Source: Microstegium vimineum (Eukaryota; Streptophyta; Magnoliopsida; Poales; Poaceae). From it: a DNA stretch of 64,000 bases. The stretch spans positions 53,084,693 to 53,148,692 of the forward strand of contig CM039122.1 in NCBI GenBank assembly GCA_022036555.1, written 5' to 3'. A program made the translations under genes and the position numbers. The notes beneath the pieces are model-generated. The model did not search any database. It worked only from the letters and a program-made list of their open reading frames with translations, and was not told the origin of the DNA. Shown here one piece after another: positions 33,984 to 45,601 of the stretch; position 1 is the first letter of the stretch, and the number at the start of each line of letters is the position of its first letter.

Positions 33984-36946
33984 TGTCACACCCAATTTTA
34001 AGGATAAAATTGAATATGAATAACTTATGTGTGCCAGAGATCAATCACACACATAAGCCGACAAATCTTTAAATAGTACCATCACTGAGTGCTTATTACA
34101 TAACGAATAATATTCTTAAACAAAACAGCGGAAAAATAAAGATAACTCTCGCGACGAAGCTCCACTTCACAGGGAACGCCGACTGGTTGACCACTAGCCT
34201 AGTACTCCTCACGGTAGTCTTCATAGCCATCTGAAGGGGTTGAGAAAGCAAGAGTGAGCACTTAAAATACTCAGCAAGAGTAACATAGGGTTATGAAGCT
34301 CAAATGGCTGACACTGTCTGTACTGCAGTTGCTTTTAACTTGGTCAAGTTTTACCAACACTTAGCTTTAATTATGCATAGCCCAATTGATAACCACGTGA
34401 TAAGATCAATTAACAACATTAATAATTAAACAACATGATCATCTACACTGTGAGTTTTCCATGCCGCTCGTAACCGTGAGCACGGCTATCATGATAGATT
34501 TACACTCTGCAGAGGTTATACACTTTACCCACAAGCCGTGTAGCCCATATGCCCGGGTTCTCGACTCCCGTAACACTTCCAAGGTGAGTAGGCAGGGTAC
34601 ACTATGAAGTCTTTCAAAAGCTCTTTCTAGCATGTAGCGGACCCTACGGACCCAATGCAAAGGGGAATATGGGACACCCCGATGGTACCACCCGCAGCGG
34701 TCCCCACACAAGCTATACCCCATAACCAGCTCGGCAAAGGTGTCTTTCACGAACCAAGCATGCTAGTCCAAACTTTATACTTAACTAAAGCCAGAGCCAT
34801 ATAGCACTCGTGGTTGTATTTGAAATCCCAGCTTTTGCCCTACAGTGAGGTCCTATTCCATGTTGCTATAAAAGTCAGTTTTAACTCATCGTTGCATATA
34901 TCATTAATCAAGATTCAATTTCAGATCCATTATTGTAAAGCATAGCAAAGCTACCCATATGCACATAAACCCATGGTGACAAGGTAAAGGATAACAAAGC
35001 TATGGTATAGATCTAACAGGAATCAAATTAGACACATGCAATCATGACTAGATGAACTAGGGTGAATAGGTAACAAGGATGATCTCATGTTAAACTTGCC
35101 TTGATCACAAAGCTCCTGGTGATCCTGATCTGCTGCAGAGAACTCTTGCTCACCGAAGATCTCACCGGCTATACTCGATCAACATCACCACGCAATCATC
35201 CGAACAATCATACACGAAGCAAATAAGACATGATCAGAACATTACACCATAAACAATAAAGAGACTTTGAAAAGGTTATAAAACAGAGCTATACTTTACT
35301 ACGATCACAAAGACACGAGAACCACGCTAATCGGATCTAAAACGAAGAAGTTAAAGATTAAACAAGATTTTGAAAAGGACGATTAAAGCATTAACAAATT
35401 AATTTACTTTGATTTTCAAAAGTAATTAACATAGGTGAAATCTATACTACTGGATAGAGCATAAAATTACGGATCTAACGCAACTTGAACGGATCGAATT
35501 GGATTTAAAACGAGCAAAATATAGACATTTGAAAATCAGTGCCAAAACTGTAATTAGGGTTTTTCTTTTATTTTTGAATTAAACAGATCTGAAAAAGGGA
35601 ATACGTTTTCCCGAGGGAAAAACGTAACGATGAAAGGCGCTTTGGACTGCGGGTTTAGAGCTGGAAACCCGAGGGTCTCTTTAGCAAAAATACCACCCGA
35701 AGGGGTATGTTTGATCTGAGGCCGTTGGATTCAAGATGGAGGGCTCTGATTAGATCAGGGGGGAGGGAGGCGGCGCAGTGGGCGGCGCTCCCACCGGAGT
35801 TGGGCGGCGCGCGGTGGCTCCATGGCCGGCCGAGCCCGAGGCTCGTCGGCGTAAGCCGATTGGGAGCTCTGGTGCCCCGTTTTCAAAACCGAGAGCACCG
35901 GAGGAACGAGGAGAGGGAGGGGAACTCATCTACGCGACTTGCAAGGCTCGAGATGGCCCGAGGGTGGCCGACGGCGTAGAGGAGCGGCGGCGAGACCTCT
36001 GTACACGGCGGCGCGAGATGATCAGAGGCTCGGGGGCTCAATCCGGCCAGGAAAAGGCTCGGGGAGCAAGAGGAGAGCACGGCGAACCCTCCCAGGGCCA
36101 CTGCAGGGCTCGGGGGCGGACGGGTAACGCCGACGACGGTGAACCGCGGCGGCGGATGCCCTGCGCACGACGGCGAGGTCCAACAGAGCACAACCGAGGG
36201 AGAAAAGAGAGGGAGGAGACGTTCTGCATTTACGCGAAGGTGATGCGCGGCTCGGGGAAGAGCTTGCGGTGTCCGACGGCGCAGAACGGCGGTTCGACGG
36301 CAGAGCAGAGCGGCGGCAATGGCGGCGCTGCTTCTATGCGTGCGAGGCGGTGCGAGGCGATGGGAAACGATGGCGCGGGGGCGGCGCTATTTATGGGAGG
36401 CAGAGGGAGAGTCCGGTGCGGACACGAGCGCGGGGAAACCGCGTCGGCGGTTGCGCGCGCGGCGCGTCGCGACGTCGCGGCGGACAAAGTCCGAAACCGA
36501 CACGGGGGAGAAGAGAGGGAGGAGGCTAACGGGTGGGGCCTCGGTGTCAGTGGGAGAAGAGGGAGAGAGCGGTGCGGGCTACGGAGCTGGGCCGCAGGGA
36601 GGGAGTCGGCCCACTCGGGTAAGAGAAAGAGAGAGGGGGAAAGCAGGCCTGATGGGCTGCTCGGGCCAGAACGAGAGAGAGGGAGTTTTCCTCCTTTCTT
36701 TTTATTTTCCTTTTTGAATTTTGCAAATGAATTTTCAAATTGAGTTTTGAAATATTTTCTAGGGTTTTGCAACTTCAAACAATCACAAGAAAATGCAGAG
36801 GCATGCAATGCTCAAACATGTTAACCCTAACATGAGATTTATTTTATTTATTTATTTAATTCTATGCTTCACAAAATTACTTGAAATAAATCAAATTTAA
36901 CTCAAATTCAAATCTAATTTCTAATTTCAATTTTTAGGGTGTTACA
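33984..36946 (-). repeat. 5' LTR (2963 bp) of the chromovirus
   Basis: It is bounded by TGTCACACCC (33984) and GGGTGTTACA (36946). The last 1560 bases match the 3' LTR at 23021-24580 almost exactly. Internal layout: an AT-rich third, a GC-rich block at about 35700-36600, then an AT-rich end. Long open frames in the GC-rich block (for example 35778-36743) have no recognisable domain and recur in the other LTRs, so I treat them as composition effects. Confidence 0.9.
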
Positions 36947-38870
36947 GAACATCAAGGAAATCAATGTAAACAAGCACAAAAAGGGTACCTTTGATGCAAT
37001 CTCAAGTTGCAATGAACAAACACAATATCATTTAACCTTTGATGCTCAAGTGTGTTCCTCTTTTTGGAGTGGACATGCTCAAACATGCTCCAGCTTTTCT
37101 CACATCCAGAAGCACTACAAGTTTGGCTCAATACACGCAAAGCTAGCTTCTGTAAGTTTGGTGTAAGGCAGCCATAAGTTTCCCACCACTCATCTATATG
37201 AAAAAAAGAGAGAATTAAATGCTGCTGTGATATAATGGACGAATAGAATACAACAATTAAAAGTAGAGTTGCCACTTACCAGCAGGCATGTGTTGTCGAT
37301 CATTTTTAGCAGTTGAACGCCCAAAGTCACCTTCTTCACTTCTGAAAATTCTCAACTCTCTTGTCAAAGAACTCCGAAGAGCCAAATCTTTGCCGGCATA
37401 TTTCTCAATGACATCAAGAACCCCAGAAGTAGTGAAATTATATTTCTCTCGCAGCTCATCATTATATTGGTTGTTTGGATTAAACCAAAATCCAGCAGCA
37501 TGCAGATTTTTATCAAAGTGACTATCCCACCGTGCATCTATATAGTCCAAAAATGGCTTAACTAACTCCTTCTTTCTCTGAAACCTATTCACAATTTCAT
37601 CTCTTGAAGCATGGAAGGCTGCAAATAGATATCCCATGGCAGGTTGCTCATGGCTATCCACAATTCTCAACACTCGCACTATTGGTTCTGATAATTGACA
37701 AACAATAGCGCAATCTTTCCAAAAGTTCTGATCTAGCACAGCATTGGTAAACTTTTTCCCTTGTGCTTGCTTATAATATGCAGATGTTGTCCAATCATTG
37801 GAGACAACCATTGCTTGAAGATCCATCTTATGTTTGTATATGCTTTGCAATGCAATAAAATTAGTAGCAAAACGAGTTGTTGCTGGACGAAGAATCTCAT
37901 GACCTTTAGTGAACTTCCTCAATAGATATAACGGATAACAATGGTTGTAGATGTATTTTGTGATAGATGTTGCATGAGCTACAGTAGTCTTCACTATATT
38001 CTCCTTTCCAAAGTCAGACAGTATTAAATTCAAACAATGGGCAGCACAAGGGGACCAATAAATGGATGGGAACTCATTTTCTAACTTTCTACCAGCAGCA
38101 ACCATATTTTAGGCATTATCAGTGACAAAATGCACAACATGTTCAGGACCAACAAAGTTCACAACATCTCTAAACAATCTGAATAAAAAATCAGCAGTTT
38201 CGGAAGTATCAGTGGCATCAACTGACTTGAGAAAAACAATACCTTTGGGGCAATAGACCAAGAAGTTGATGTGAGTCCTTCCCTTCCTATCTGTCCATCC
38301 ATCAGCCATGACTGTGCAACCAGTTTTCCTCCAAGTTTTGCGGAATCCATCAACAAAGCTTCTAGTTTCCTCAACACATTTTGCAAGTAATGGACCACGC
38401 AGTTGATTGAAATTTGGCCCCTAATATCCAGAACTAAATGCACACACTGCATCAATCATTGGCTGATAAAAGATTGAATTAATTGCATTAAATGGAATCG
38501 ATGCATCGATAAACCACTTCGCTATACACAAACCAGTCTTCTGCTTTACTGCTTCTCCTTGAAGCATACCCTTTATTGTAGGGTGATCACCTGGGCCACT
38601 TCTAGGCTTGAAGAACGTGCCAATGCTAGTAGTAGTGCCTCTTTTTTCTTCCTCTGTTTGATGCAGGAACACGTCGAGATGGGACTGCTGCACCAGTATA
38701 GGAGACATCACAGGCTGATGCTGCATCTTCTTCTCCTCCAGGTTCTGGACAATAAGGATGCCCTTCCTCATATTCCCCTTGTGCCTTCCTTTTCTTATCC
38801 TGCCAATCCTCAATATTTTGATCCATTGCCCACTCAATCAACCTTTCCAAAGCTAGCCACATTCCCTAGC
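36947..38870 (-). pseudogene. hAT-family transposase gene, broken, intron filled by retrotransposons
   Basis: hAT transposases cut and paste their element. From the N-terminal side: a linker with WLALERLIEWAMDQ (about 38860), then FFKPRSGPGDHPTIKGML. The DUF659 domain follows (MADGWTDRKGRTHINFLVYC, then LYCPKG-type strands and HVVHFVTDNA), then AAHCLNLILSDFGKENIVKT and RPATTRFATNFIAL. The C-terminal dimerisation region reads DEWWETYGCLTPNLQKLALR and RLNDIVFVHCNLRLHQR. An intron at 37194-37280 with GT-AG ends joins PA to DEWW in frame. A second donor at 36989 (AAAG|GTACCC) leads into an intron entered by the chromovirus at 36946. Breaks: TAG at 38421-38423, TAA at 38109-38111, and a frameshift near 38650-38690. 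The BED zinc finger is not found. Confidence 0.88.
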
Positions 38871-39334
38871 CACTAGAGTTAATGTATCTGAAGAATCAAC
38901 CGTGTGAAAAACAAATAAAAAGTAAGGAAGGTAGCAAGAGCATCTAACTGTGCATGCATAAAATTGACTCTTTGCAGCAGCAAGCAACAGACAATTTATG
39001 CTTCATCTAATTTAATAAGTGCTGACATTGTAATTTGACATCAACATTATATGTAAGTAAAGGACCAGCAAGCTGCCATTCCTCTGATCCATTGCCCACT
39101 CAACCTCAGGACCAACCTTTACACAGGTAGCCACACATTCCCTGACCACTAGAGTTGGTGTATCTGAAGAATCAACTGTGTGGAAAACAAATAAATAGCA
39201 CTAACTGTACATGCACAAAATCGACATTTTGCAGCAGCAAGCAAGAATAATTTATGCTTCAACTACTCCAATAAGTGCTCACATTGATTGTAATTTGACA
39301 TCAACGCTATATATAAGTAAAGGACCAACAAGCA
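38821..39334. repeat. Tandem duplication of about 250 bp at the 5' side of the hAT gene
   Basis: Copy one (38821-39071) and copy two (39087-39334) both start GATCCATTGCCCACTCAA. They share CACTAGAGTT, GTATCTGAAGAATCAAC, TTTGCAGCAGCAAGCAA and TTATGCTTCA, and end AGTAAAGGACCA. Several indels distinguish them. The inner copy contains coding sequence for the hAT N-terminal linker (residues around WLALERLIEWAMDQ), so the duplication copied an exon edge. Confidence 0.85.
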
Positions 39335-40875
39335 TTTGAGTTGCAACTTCTTATTAGAGAACCAAATGAAGCAGTTCAGTACGTAGTTCAGTTCGAACTC
39401 TCAAATATGAATATTGTGTACTGACCATTAGCCATGCTTGAATGGTTGATGCCTTGAGGCCCTTGAGCCCTGAAATTCTTAGTGAAAAAGGAGGAGCCAA
39501 GGAGGAGCACCGGGCGCCGACCTTCTGTGTTCCTGCTTGCTGCCGTGCTGCGTGCTGGAGAGTGGATCTGGCACCGGCGCTCCACCTGCTGGACGAGTGG
39601 AACACACGAGGATGACCGGAAGGGGACGAGCCGACGGCGACCAGGTGGAGGCGTGGCCCGTGGACTCCAGTCGCGCCGCGCCCCCAGGCGACCCGGCGGC
39701 CGGTGCCTACCTGCTGCACGCTGAATGGCGCTCCCACAGTGCCCACCCGGCAGCCCGGCACCCGTGGAGGTACGGAGCTGGACTGGAGCGACGCTGCCTG
39801 GCGCCTAGGAGCGCAGCCTCACCTGTCACGGGCACGTCGAACGGGCAGGGGCGGCCACCGCCCGTCACGAGGCTGTCGACAAACGGGCTCGGAGGGTTCT
39901 GCCGCCGCCGGGGCCTGGGCTGGGCTTCTAGCGGTAAATGGGTTTGTTCTGTTTTCTTTTCTTTTTAAAAAATTATATACCGCCAACCTCCTCAAGGCCT
40001 AGAAGTCTCGAACCGCTGCTGGATCTCAATCTACCGTTCAAAGGATATAATGGGCCGACAAGATTACAATTAGCATTTCCGTTTTTATCTCGAATTTGTT
40101 TGAGAGATGAATATATGTGGGCTAATGGGCTGTCACTTAACGTTGACGAGAAAGCTTGTTAGTAGGGCTCAACATGCTTGTTAGTAGGCCCATACTTCGG
40201 CGTGACAAGGCCGATGTGCTCAATGTAGTCGGGGGCGAGGTAGCCCTGTGGCCTGTGCCCTGTGCTGTGTCAAATGTGCCCAGTGCCCTCACTGCCCATG
40301 CAACATGACGTCAAGAGCGGTCACCGTGCAACGTGTTTGGGTACTTTATAAAGAGCGAGAACAAGAATGAAAAGTTGTAGTGCAAGTTTCATTGATATGA
40401 TTTTGAGTTTAAATACATGTTAAACTCTCGCCTATAATCTGTCGGCGCTAGTCTTTGCGAACGGAAATTGCTGGGGACTAGCGATGTCAATTAGCGTCTG
40501 GTTAAGCAGACGATTAGGATTAAGCCAAGTTCCTAATTTAAGTTTAATCTTGGCCAGTTATTGGCTTTCAACACCTAACCTTGGAGAGAACAGACCCTCC
40601 CTGACCCCGCATCGCCCCGCTCCTACCGCCTCCACCGCTGAGACTCCTCCCCACCCTCTTCTCCTTGGTGCCGCTAGAGTGGGCCACCAATGGCCGATGG
40701 CCGTGAGGAGGGCAGCAGCGGGGTGCTTTCTGGGCACACGCGGCTGTGTCAAGACAGTGGGCCCATTGTCGGGTTGAGCATTTGATCCACCGTCGTGTTG
40801 ATTCAATGAAACCAATATTAGTAGGTTGTTGTACGTGGTTGATCATTGCACATAGCAATACATATTTACGTGATA
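39335..40875. other. Spacer: GC-rich block and anonymous sequence, no gene supported
   Basis: Bases 39480-39940 are GC-rich with open frames on both strands but no recognisable domain; they may be the promoter and 5' end of the hAT element, whose terminus I could not find. Bases 39940-40875 show no coding signal, RNA gene or repeat that I can name. Confidence 0.4.
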
Positions 40876-40982
40876 CTCCCTCCATTCCAAAAAATACACA
40901 ATTTTAGCTATGAATCTGGACACACGCAGCAATTCTAGTTATGAACCTGGACAGAATTGTATTTTTTTTTAGACGGAGGGAG
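40876..40982. mobile_element. Stowaway-type MITE (107 bp)
   Basis: The termini CTCCCTCCATTCC and GACGGAGGGAG are inverted. The element is flanked by TA at 40874-40875 and 40983-40984, the standard target duplication of Stowaway (Tc1/mariner) MITEs. An internal near-repeat, AGCTATGAATCTGGACA and AGTTATGAACCTGGACA, is also present. Confidence 0.88.
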
Positions 40983-40984
40983 TA

Positions 40985-41817
40985 CTTCATATAATGCTAT
41001 AATTTTAGAAAACATGTAGAGTCTGCTTAGATAACTTCTATGATGGGTGTTTCTTCATATAGAAATTACATAATACTTTCCGAGTTACTACTGAGTTTTT
41101 GTACGTAATTAATGGCGTATGAGAAACATTGAAATCATGGCAGAAATATCTTGTACGGTCAAAAGTTTATCTTTATCCTTCAAAGAGTCACACTCGGCCC
41201 TTTTGCAATGTTTGGAACTAATAAAAGCTCATGATCAACACTTGACATATCTTGCTTGCGTCCAAACTTATTGCTTAACTTGTGACTAACACCGGGGTGT
41301 TATATTATAATAATATACAACATCAAAGCAAATTGCTATTAATGCTGTCGATTTGAAGCCTGTAACCAGTGTGGCGGTGATTTGGCCTGAGAGAGGGAAA
41401 AGCAAGGAGCAAGCCGGAAGAGAAAAGCTGAGCTAGTATTAGCAAGAAGCAAACACCACCAGCTTGCCTTGCTCAGCTATGCTGGCAATAAATCCTGGGC
41501 CTGTTAGGCAATGGCAAGTCAAGGATTACGAATTGGTTGTCAACTGTAAGTCCAGAGAGGCATACGGATTGCAAATTGAAGTGATGAAAAAAAAAACCCG
41601 GAAACCCTTTCATTTTAAGAAAACATCCCCCGAGGGCGTCCAGTTCGTACATTGTTATTCTCCATCTATCATCATCGTACAAAGCTCTCCTGAGAATCAG
41701 GTACACAAGGTATGCAAAGTGCAAAGACAAGTAGCACTCTGGAGTCTAGCAGACAGGACAGGAGGCAACGTGTTCTCGAGAGAATCGTCCAAAAAAATTC
41801 AAGAGAACAACAACATT
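40985..41817. other. Spacer downstream of CURT1A, no gene seen
   Basis: AT-rich sequence without a convincing frame. The part nearest the gene (about 41460-41817) may hold the CURT1A 3' untranslated region; no polyadenylation site is certain. Confidence 0.4.
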
Positions 41818-42652
41818 TTACTCTGTCCCAGAAATCTTTTTCTTGAGTGACTCGATGTCGTCGGCGAGCTCTTTCCTGCTTTCCTGCAATCGAGTGAACA
41901 GATAGATGCCGGCATGTGAAACCAACGGCATTGTTTTATCTTCTTTTAGCTTATTCTCTCTCACACAACATTATTCAATCAGTTAAAATCAGTCGGCTTT
42001 TGTATCAGCCGAATTGTTCCAAATTCACATATGGTTCACTGCTTGTGTAGAACGTCATCGTACCTTGAAGAGAAGGTAGCGGTAGACGAACCATCCGGTG
42101 TAGCCGAGACCGACCAGCTCCATGATCTTGGGGAGCTGCAGAAAAACCAAGAGCATGAACTGGTCAGGCTACGCTGCTGGCCAGTCATCAGCTGACAGTT
42201 GAATCGAGGAGAGGAGAGAGAGGACGTACCAGAGGCACGGAGTTGATGGCGCCGACGATGACGGACGTCAGCCAGAGAGCGACGACGGCGCCGCCGGCGT
42301 AGGTGAGGACAGTGCTCTTGTTCTCGACGGCGTCCCACTGTTACGAGCACATCACGCACGGTCACGACAGTTTTTGATCCACGCGGTTCGTTCACCGTTC
42401 CAATGAAAGTCGGCGATCGACTCGTACCTTGGCTTTCAAGTCGGCGATGAGCTCGTCCCCGGTGACGGCCGAGGAGTCGTCGGAGGCCTTCACCCGGAGC
42501 AGCGACAGCCTCGGCGCAGCATCTTGGAGCCGGAGAAGGAGCGGAGATGACAGGCTATTACTACGCCGCGGGAGGAGGAGCGCGGAGGCTCCGGCAGCGG
42601 GGAGGCGCGCCCCGCCGAGAAGCGCGGTGGTGGAGTACGCCGTGGCGGCCAT
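41818..42652 (-). CDS. CURT1A: CURVATURE THYLAKOID 1A-type protein, 4 exons
   Basis: CURT1 proteins bend grana margins in chloroplast thylakoids. Exons on the minus strand are 42652-42428, 42337-42230, 42135-42064 and 41883-41818 (stop at 41818-41820), all with GT-AG ends and in-frame joins, giving 156 residues. Residues 1 to about 50 are a Ser/Ala/Leu/Arg-rich transit peptide. The mature part has an N-terminal amphipathic helix (GDELIADLKAKWDAVENK) and two hydrophobic segments (VLTYAGGAVVALWLTSVIVG and VGLGYTGWFVYRYLLF). It ends in a C-terminal amphipathic helix (ESRKELADDIESLKKK). The segment NSVPLLPKIMELVGLGYTGW is the conserved core of the A type. Length and exon pattern fit the family, and nothing is broken. 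The first ATG (42650-42652) gives the expected transit peptide. Confidence 0.93.
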
Positions 42653-44083
42653 GTCCGGTGCCTTATCGCTCGCGCTGGCGCGTCCCTGGCCTCTGCTTCG
42701 TTTTTGCCTTCCTGATGATTTGCTACGCCTACGCGGAGGAGCTCAGTGTACAATGAGCGAGTAAAGAGGTTAATTTTCCTTGCGTGCCCGTTGCTCTGCG
42801 TCCACTCCCTTGGAGGCAATTCGCGCGGTGATCGGCCACGTGGCGGGATGCTGGGTTGTGATTGGCTTCATTCCTTATCTCGAAAATCTGAGGCTCGCCT
42901 CGCTGGATTTCGTCCATTGGCCCTCGTAGCAGCAAGTCGTCGACACTTGAGCCTCAAACTGGTTTGGTGGTTACAAGTGAGACATGCTTTGTGTATGTGA
43001 AAGTTTATATGTAGATTAGAGGATGCAAATATGATGATGAAATGTCTAACAATGATAGTGAAATTACAAAAAAAATGGTTATACACCAACCCAATCATAA
43101 TATAATGTGTTACTAGATACTACCTCATGTCAAAAAAGGTTGGTATTAAGGACAAGATTTGGTCAAGCCACGATAACTGTTGTATTAATTAGTTTTAAAA
43201 CATACAAATTCTATGTGTTGATTTTTTTTTTCAAAATACCTATAAAATATGTTATATCCAATGGTTTTAAGAATATATTCCAGAAGAAATTAATAGCTAC
43301 GGATGTGATAAAAAAACTGCAAAATCAAATGTATCTAAGTGTATGCACCGATAACAGTTGTATTAATTAGTTTGAAAACATACAAATTCTATGTGTTGAT
43401 TTTTTTTTCAAAATACTAATAAAATATGTTATACCTGATGGTTTTAAGAATATATTCCATAAGAAATCGGTAGCCACGAATGCAGATCAAAAAGTGCAAA
43501 ATCAAATGTATTTAAGTGTATGCAGACCTACACCAATGAAAACCATGGTTGTTATAGCAACAACAAGAGAGTAAATTAAGGAGAAATGGAACCATATTAA
43601 AAAGGGCTTTCGTAACAAAATGATTCATAGTTGGCAAATTCAAAATAAGTGACATATAGGAAGATTTGTTTCCAATTTGGAAGGAGGTGTGTTCTTGTGC
43701 CAATCCGTATAGTCAACCTAAGACCCTCTCAGCAAAGTTAGGGCATGTTTGGCTTACTACCGCAGGCTACCACACCAGAGTTCTGACCATGCCGCAAGTG
43801 TGGCACACAAAAACATCGCCACACCTTTTGGTGAGTTATGGCATGCAAAATGAATCATCGGCGCCTAAGCAGGCTGTCGCATGTCACACCTTTTACTATG
43901 AACCAAACCATAACTGAAGTCAGGCAAGATTAGGCGCGGTGACCTGTGGTATCTAGTAACGATCCAAACTCTACATTAGTGTCGCAAATAGTCCATTAAG
44001 TGAAACATGAACCCTAATGTCGTCGGAGTTGGGAAAGACACAACATGTGGTGTTCATTCATTAGTAGGAGAAAATAGATGTAG
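42653..44083. other. Upstream region of CURT1A and AT-rich spacer
   Basis: The first 200-300 bases should hold the CURT1A promoter, but no TATA box is obvious. The rest is AT-rich and contains the tandem repeat at 43171-43526. A degenerate TACTACCTCATGTCAAAAAA at about 43119-43138 recalls a Stowaway end. No gene is supported. Confidence 0.4.
43171..43526. repeat. Two tandem copies of a 178-bp unit
   Basis: Units start CGATAACTGTTGTATTAATT at 43171 and CGATAACAGTTGTATTAATT at 43349. They share ACATACAAATTCTATGTGTT, GGTTTTAAGAATATATTCCA and AAGTGTATGCA, with several substitutions. AT-rich and non-coding. Confidence 0.88.
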
Positions 44084-44712
44084 TGTTGACACACAAAAAT
44101 GCCTCAACATGAAAATTGGGTTGCACCATCAAGTTCCTGACACAGAGAACATGCTAGAAATTATTTGGTGCAACACAATTCATACCAGGCTTAGTCGCCT
44201 AGACCCTAGGCCGACTTTTGGCTGGAGTCTGAATCAATTTGTTTCGAAATCGGTTTTTGGATCTACTTGGAGAATGTGTTTTGGACTTGTTTCATACTAC
44301 GATAAGACCATCCCCTCTATATAAACGAGAAGATCATGGCCGGTTGAGGATCCCAAATTCGGATCGTTGAAAAACAAATCTAGTACACGTTTTGTCCTCT
44401 CTCTCTCCTCTCTCCTCTCTCTCTACCTTGCACTTTGTCACATCTCATGGAGAGATTTAGCGGTGTTCTAGGTAGCATTACCGATCCCAAAGCAACCTCC
44501 ACATGTTCCTCCTGATTGGTCTTACATGAGGGGTTCAGGAGTCTACCAGACGAAAAACAGGCTCAACATCAGCCTAACTGACCTCTCAGCTTGGTTTTGC
44601 CGATTCGTTGTGTGTTCTTGTTGTGATTAAGGTTGTTCGATGTTCGTTAACCGAGGCATGCTAATGCTAGCCATTGTTGATGTGTGATCCGGATATCTAT
44701 TCAACGTCAACA
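44084..44712 (+). mobile_element. Possible solo LTR (629 bp)
   Basis: It begins TGTTGAC and ends GTCAACA, perfect 7-base inverted ends with TG and CA termini. A TATA-like CTATATAAAC lies at about 44317-44326, and a CT-rich tract follows at about 44397-44425, as in LTR promoters. There is no coding sequence. The flanks TGTAG and GTGTG do not match, so no target-site duplication supports it, and the assignment is tentative. Confidence 0.5.
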
Positions 44713-44981
44713 GTGTGTTACAGCTCACAAACAACCCGAGGTCACAAAAGCCACATTATCAAGCGGGCCCTGAACGTACACACGACGAGAGATAGCACAG
44801 CATTCATTAGATCTAAGCAACATAAATCAACTATCAGTACGGAGTACTTGAATTTTCATCAGGTTCCCACGCATACGCATGCATGGGTGATGGATCGATC
44901 GATCTGGACTCTGCTGGAAGTTGGTCGCGGCCGCGCTGCCAGGCGTTCCAGAGGCGCCCAGGCCAGCCCCTCCTCTAGCGG

Positions 44982-45492
44982 CTACACGGCCTTGACGGCG
45001 ATCTTCATGCCGGCCTGACAGTGTCCCCGCACGGTGCAGGCGAAGTAGTGCGTGCCTCTGCCGAGCCTCACCTTGTCGCGCCCGCTCCGCAGCACCTTGG
45101 CGCCCTTATTGGGCACCGCGCAGCTCCGGTACGCCGCCGCGTTCACGACCGCCACGTCGTGCACCGCTCGGTTGTAGCTGAACACTGCACAAGCCGGCCG
45201 GCCGTCCGCACGCGTAAGGGCACAGGCAGCTGAAGCTAGCAGTATATATACATGCACGGAGCAACAGGGGCTGTCGATAATGATATCTATACGTACCGAG
45301 CACGTCGCCGGCGCGGAAGGTCCTCCCCTTGGCCCACCTGTCGACGTTGAACTTCCACCCGCCGTAGTCGCCGACCATGTACGAAGCCGCCGCCTCGGCG
45401 ACCGGGACACTGGCCGACACGAGGAGGCCGATCAGGAGCGCCACAGCGACGCCGCCGCCGATCGCACTGCCTCTTCCCCGAGCCATCATCAC
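44982..45492 (-). CDS. Plantacyanin-type basic blue copper protein, 2 exons
   Basis: Plantacyanins are small secreted blue copper proteins of the cell wall and pollen-tube path (phytocyanin family). Exon 1 is 45492-45297 and exon 2 is 45184-44982 (stop at 44982-44984). The GT-AG intron falls after the first base of a Val codon, giving 132 residues. Residues 1 to about 35 are a signal peptide (AVALLIGLLVSASVPVAEAA). The mature domain starts with YMVGDYGGWKFNVDRWAKGR. The type 1 copper ligands are visible: His in NRAVHDVAVV, Cys in YRSCAVP, then His and Met in GHCQAGMKI, with the disulfide Cys in FACTVRGHC. There is no GPI-anchor tail or proline-rich tail, which separates it from uclacyanin and stellacyanin types. 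It appears intact. Confidence 0.92.
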
Positions 45493-45592
45493 CGGGTATA
45501 TAGTATATCTGGCTTGGCAGCGACGACCGACAGGGTGATCAGCTTGGCTGCACTTTCACGGCACAGAAAGCAAGAGCGCTCGCGGGGCGCGG

Positions 45593-45601
45593 CTTTTTAT
45601 A
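45593..45601 (-). promoter_or_regulatory. Probable TATA box of the plantacyanin gene
   Basis: TATAAAAAG on the minus strand lies 100 bases upstream of the ATG at 45490-45492, in otherwise GC-rich sequence. This would leave a 5' untranslated region of roughly 70 bases. Confidence 0.6.

Larger units (their letters stand above)
23021..36946 (-). mobile_element. Ty3/gypsy chromovirus (Tekay-like, inferred), interrupted by an LTR in pol
   Basis: The minus-strand order is 5' LTR (36946-33984), primer site, leader frames (33818-33019), gag (32382-31303), protease, reverse transcriptase and RNase H (to 29555), an inserted LTR (29554-26219), integrase with chromodomain (26218-24628), and truncated 3' LTR (24580-23021). 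The C-terminal chromodomain and long LTRs (about 3 kb) point to the Tekay lineage of chromoviruses. The 3' LTR has lost its last 1400 bases, so no target-site duplication can be scored. Both ends lie within what I read as an intron of a hAT gene. Confidence 0.85.

Noticed and set aside
39354..39968. GC-rich overlapping frames on both strands near the hAT gene
   Set aside because: No domain and no conserved motif; more likely promoter or element end than a gene.
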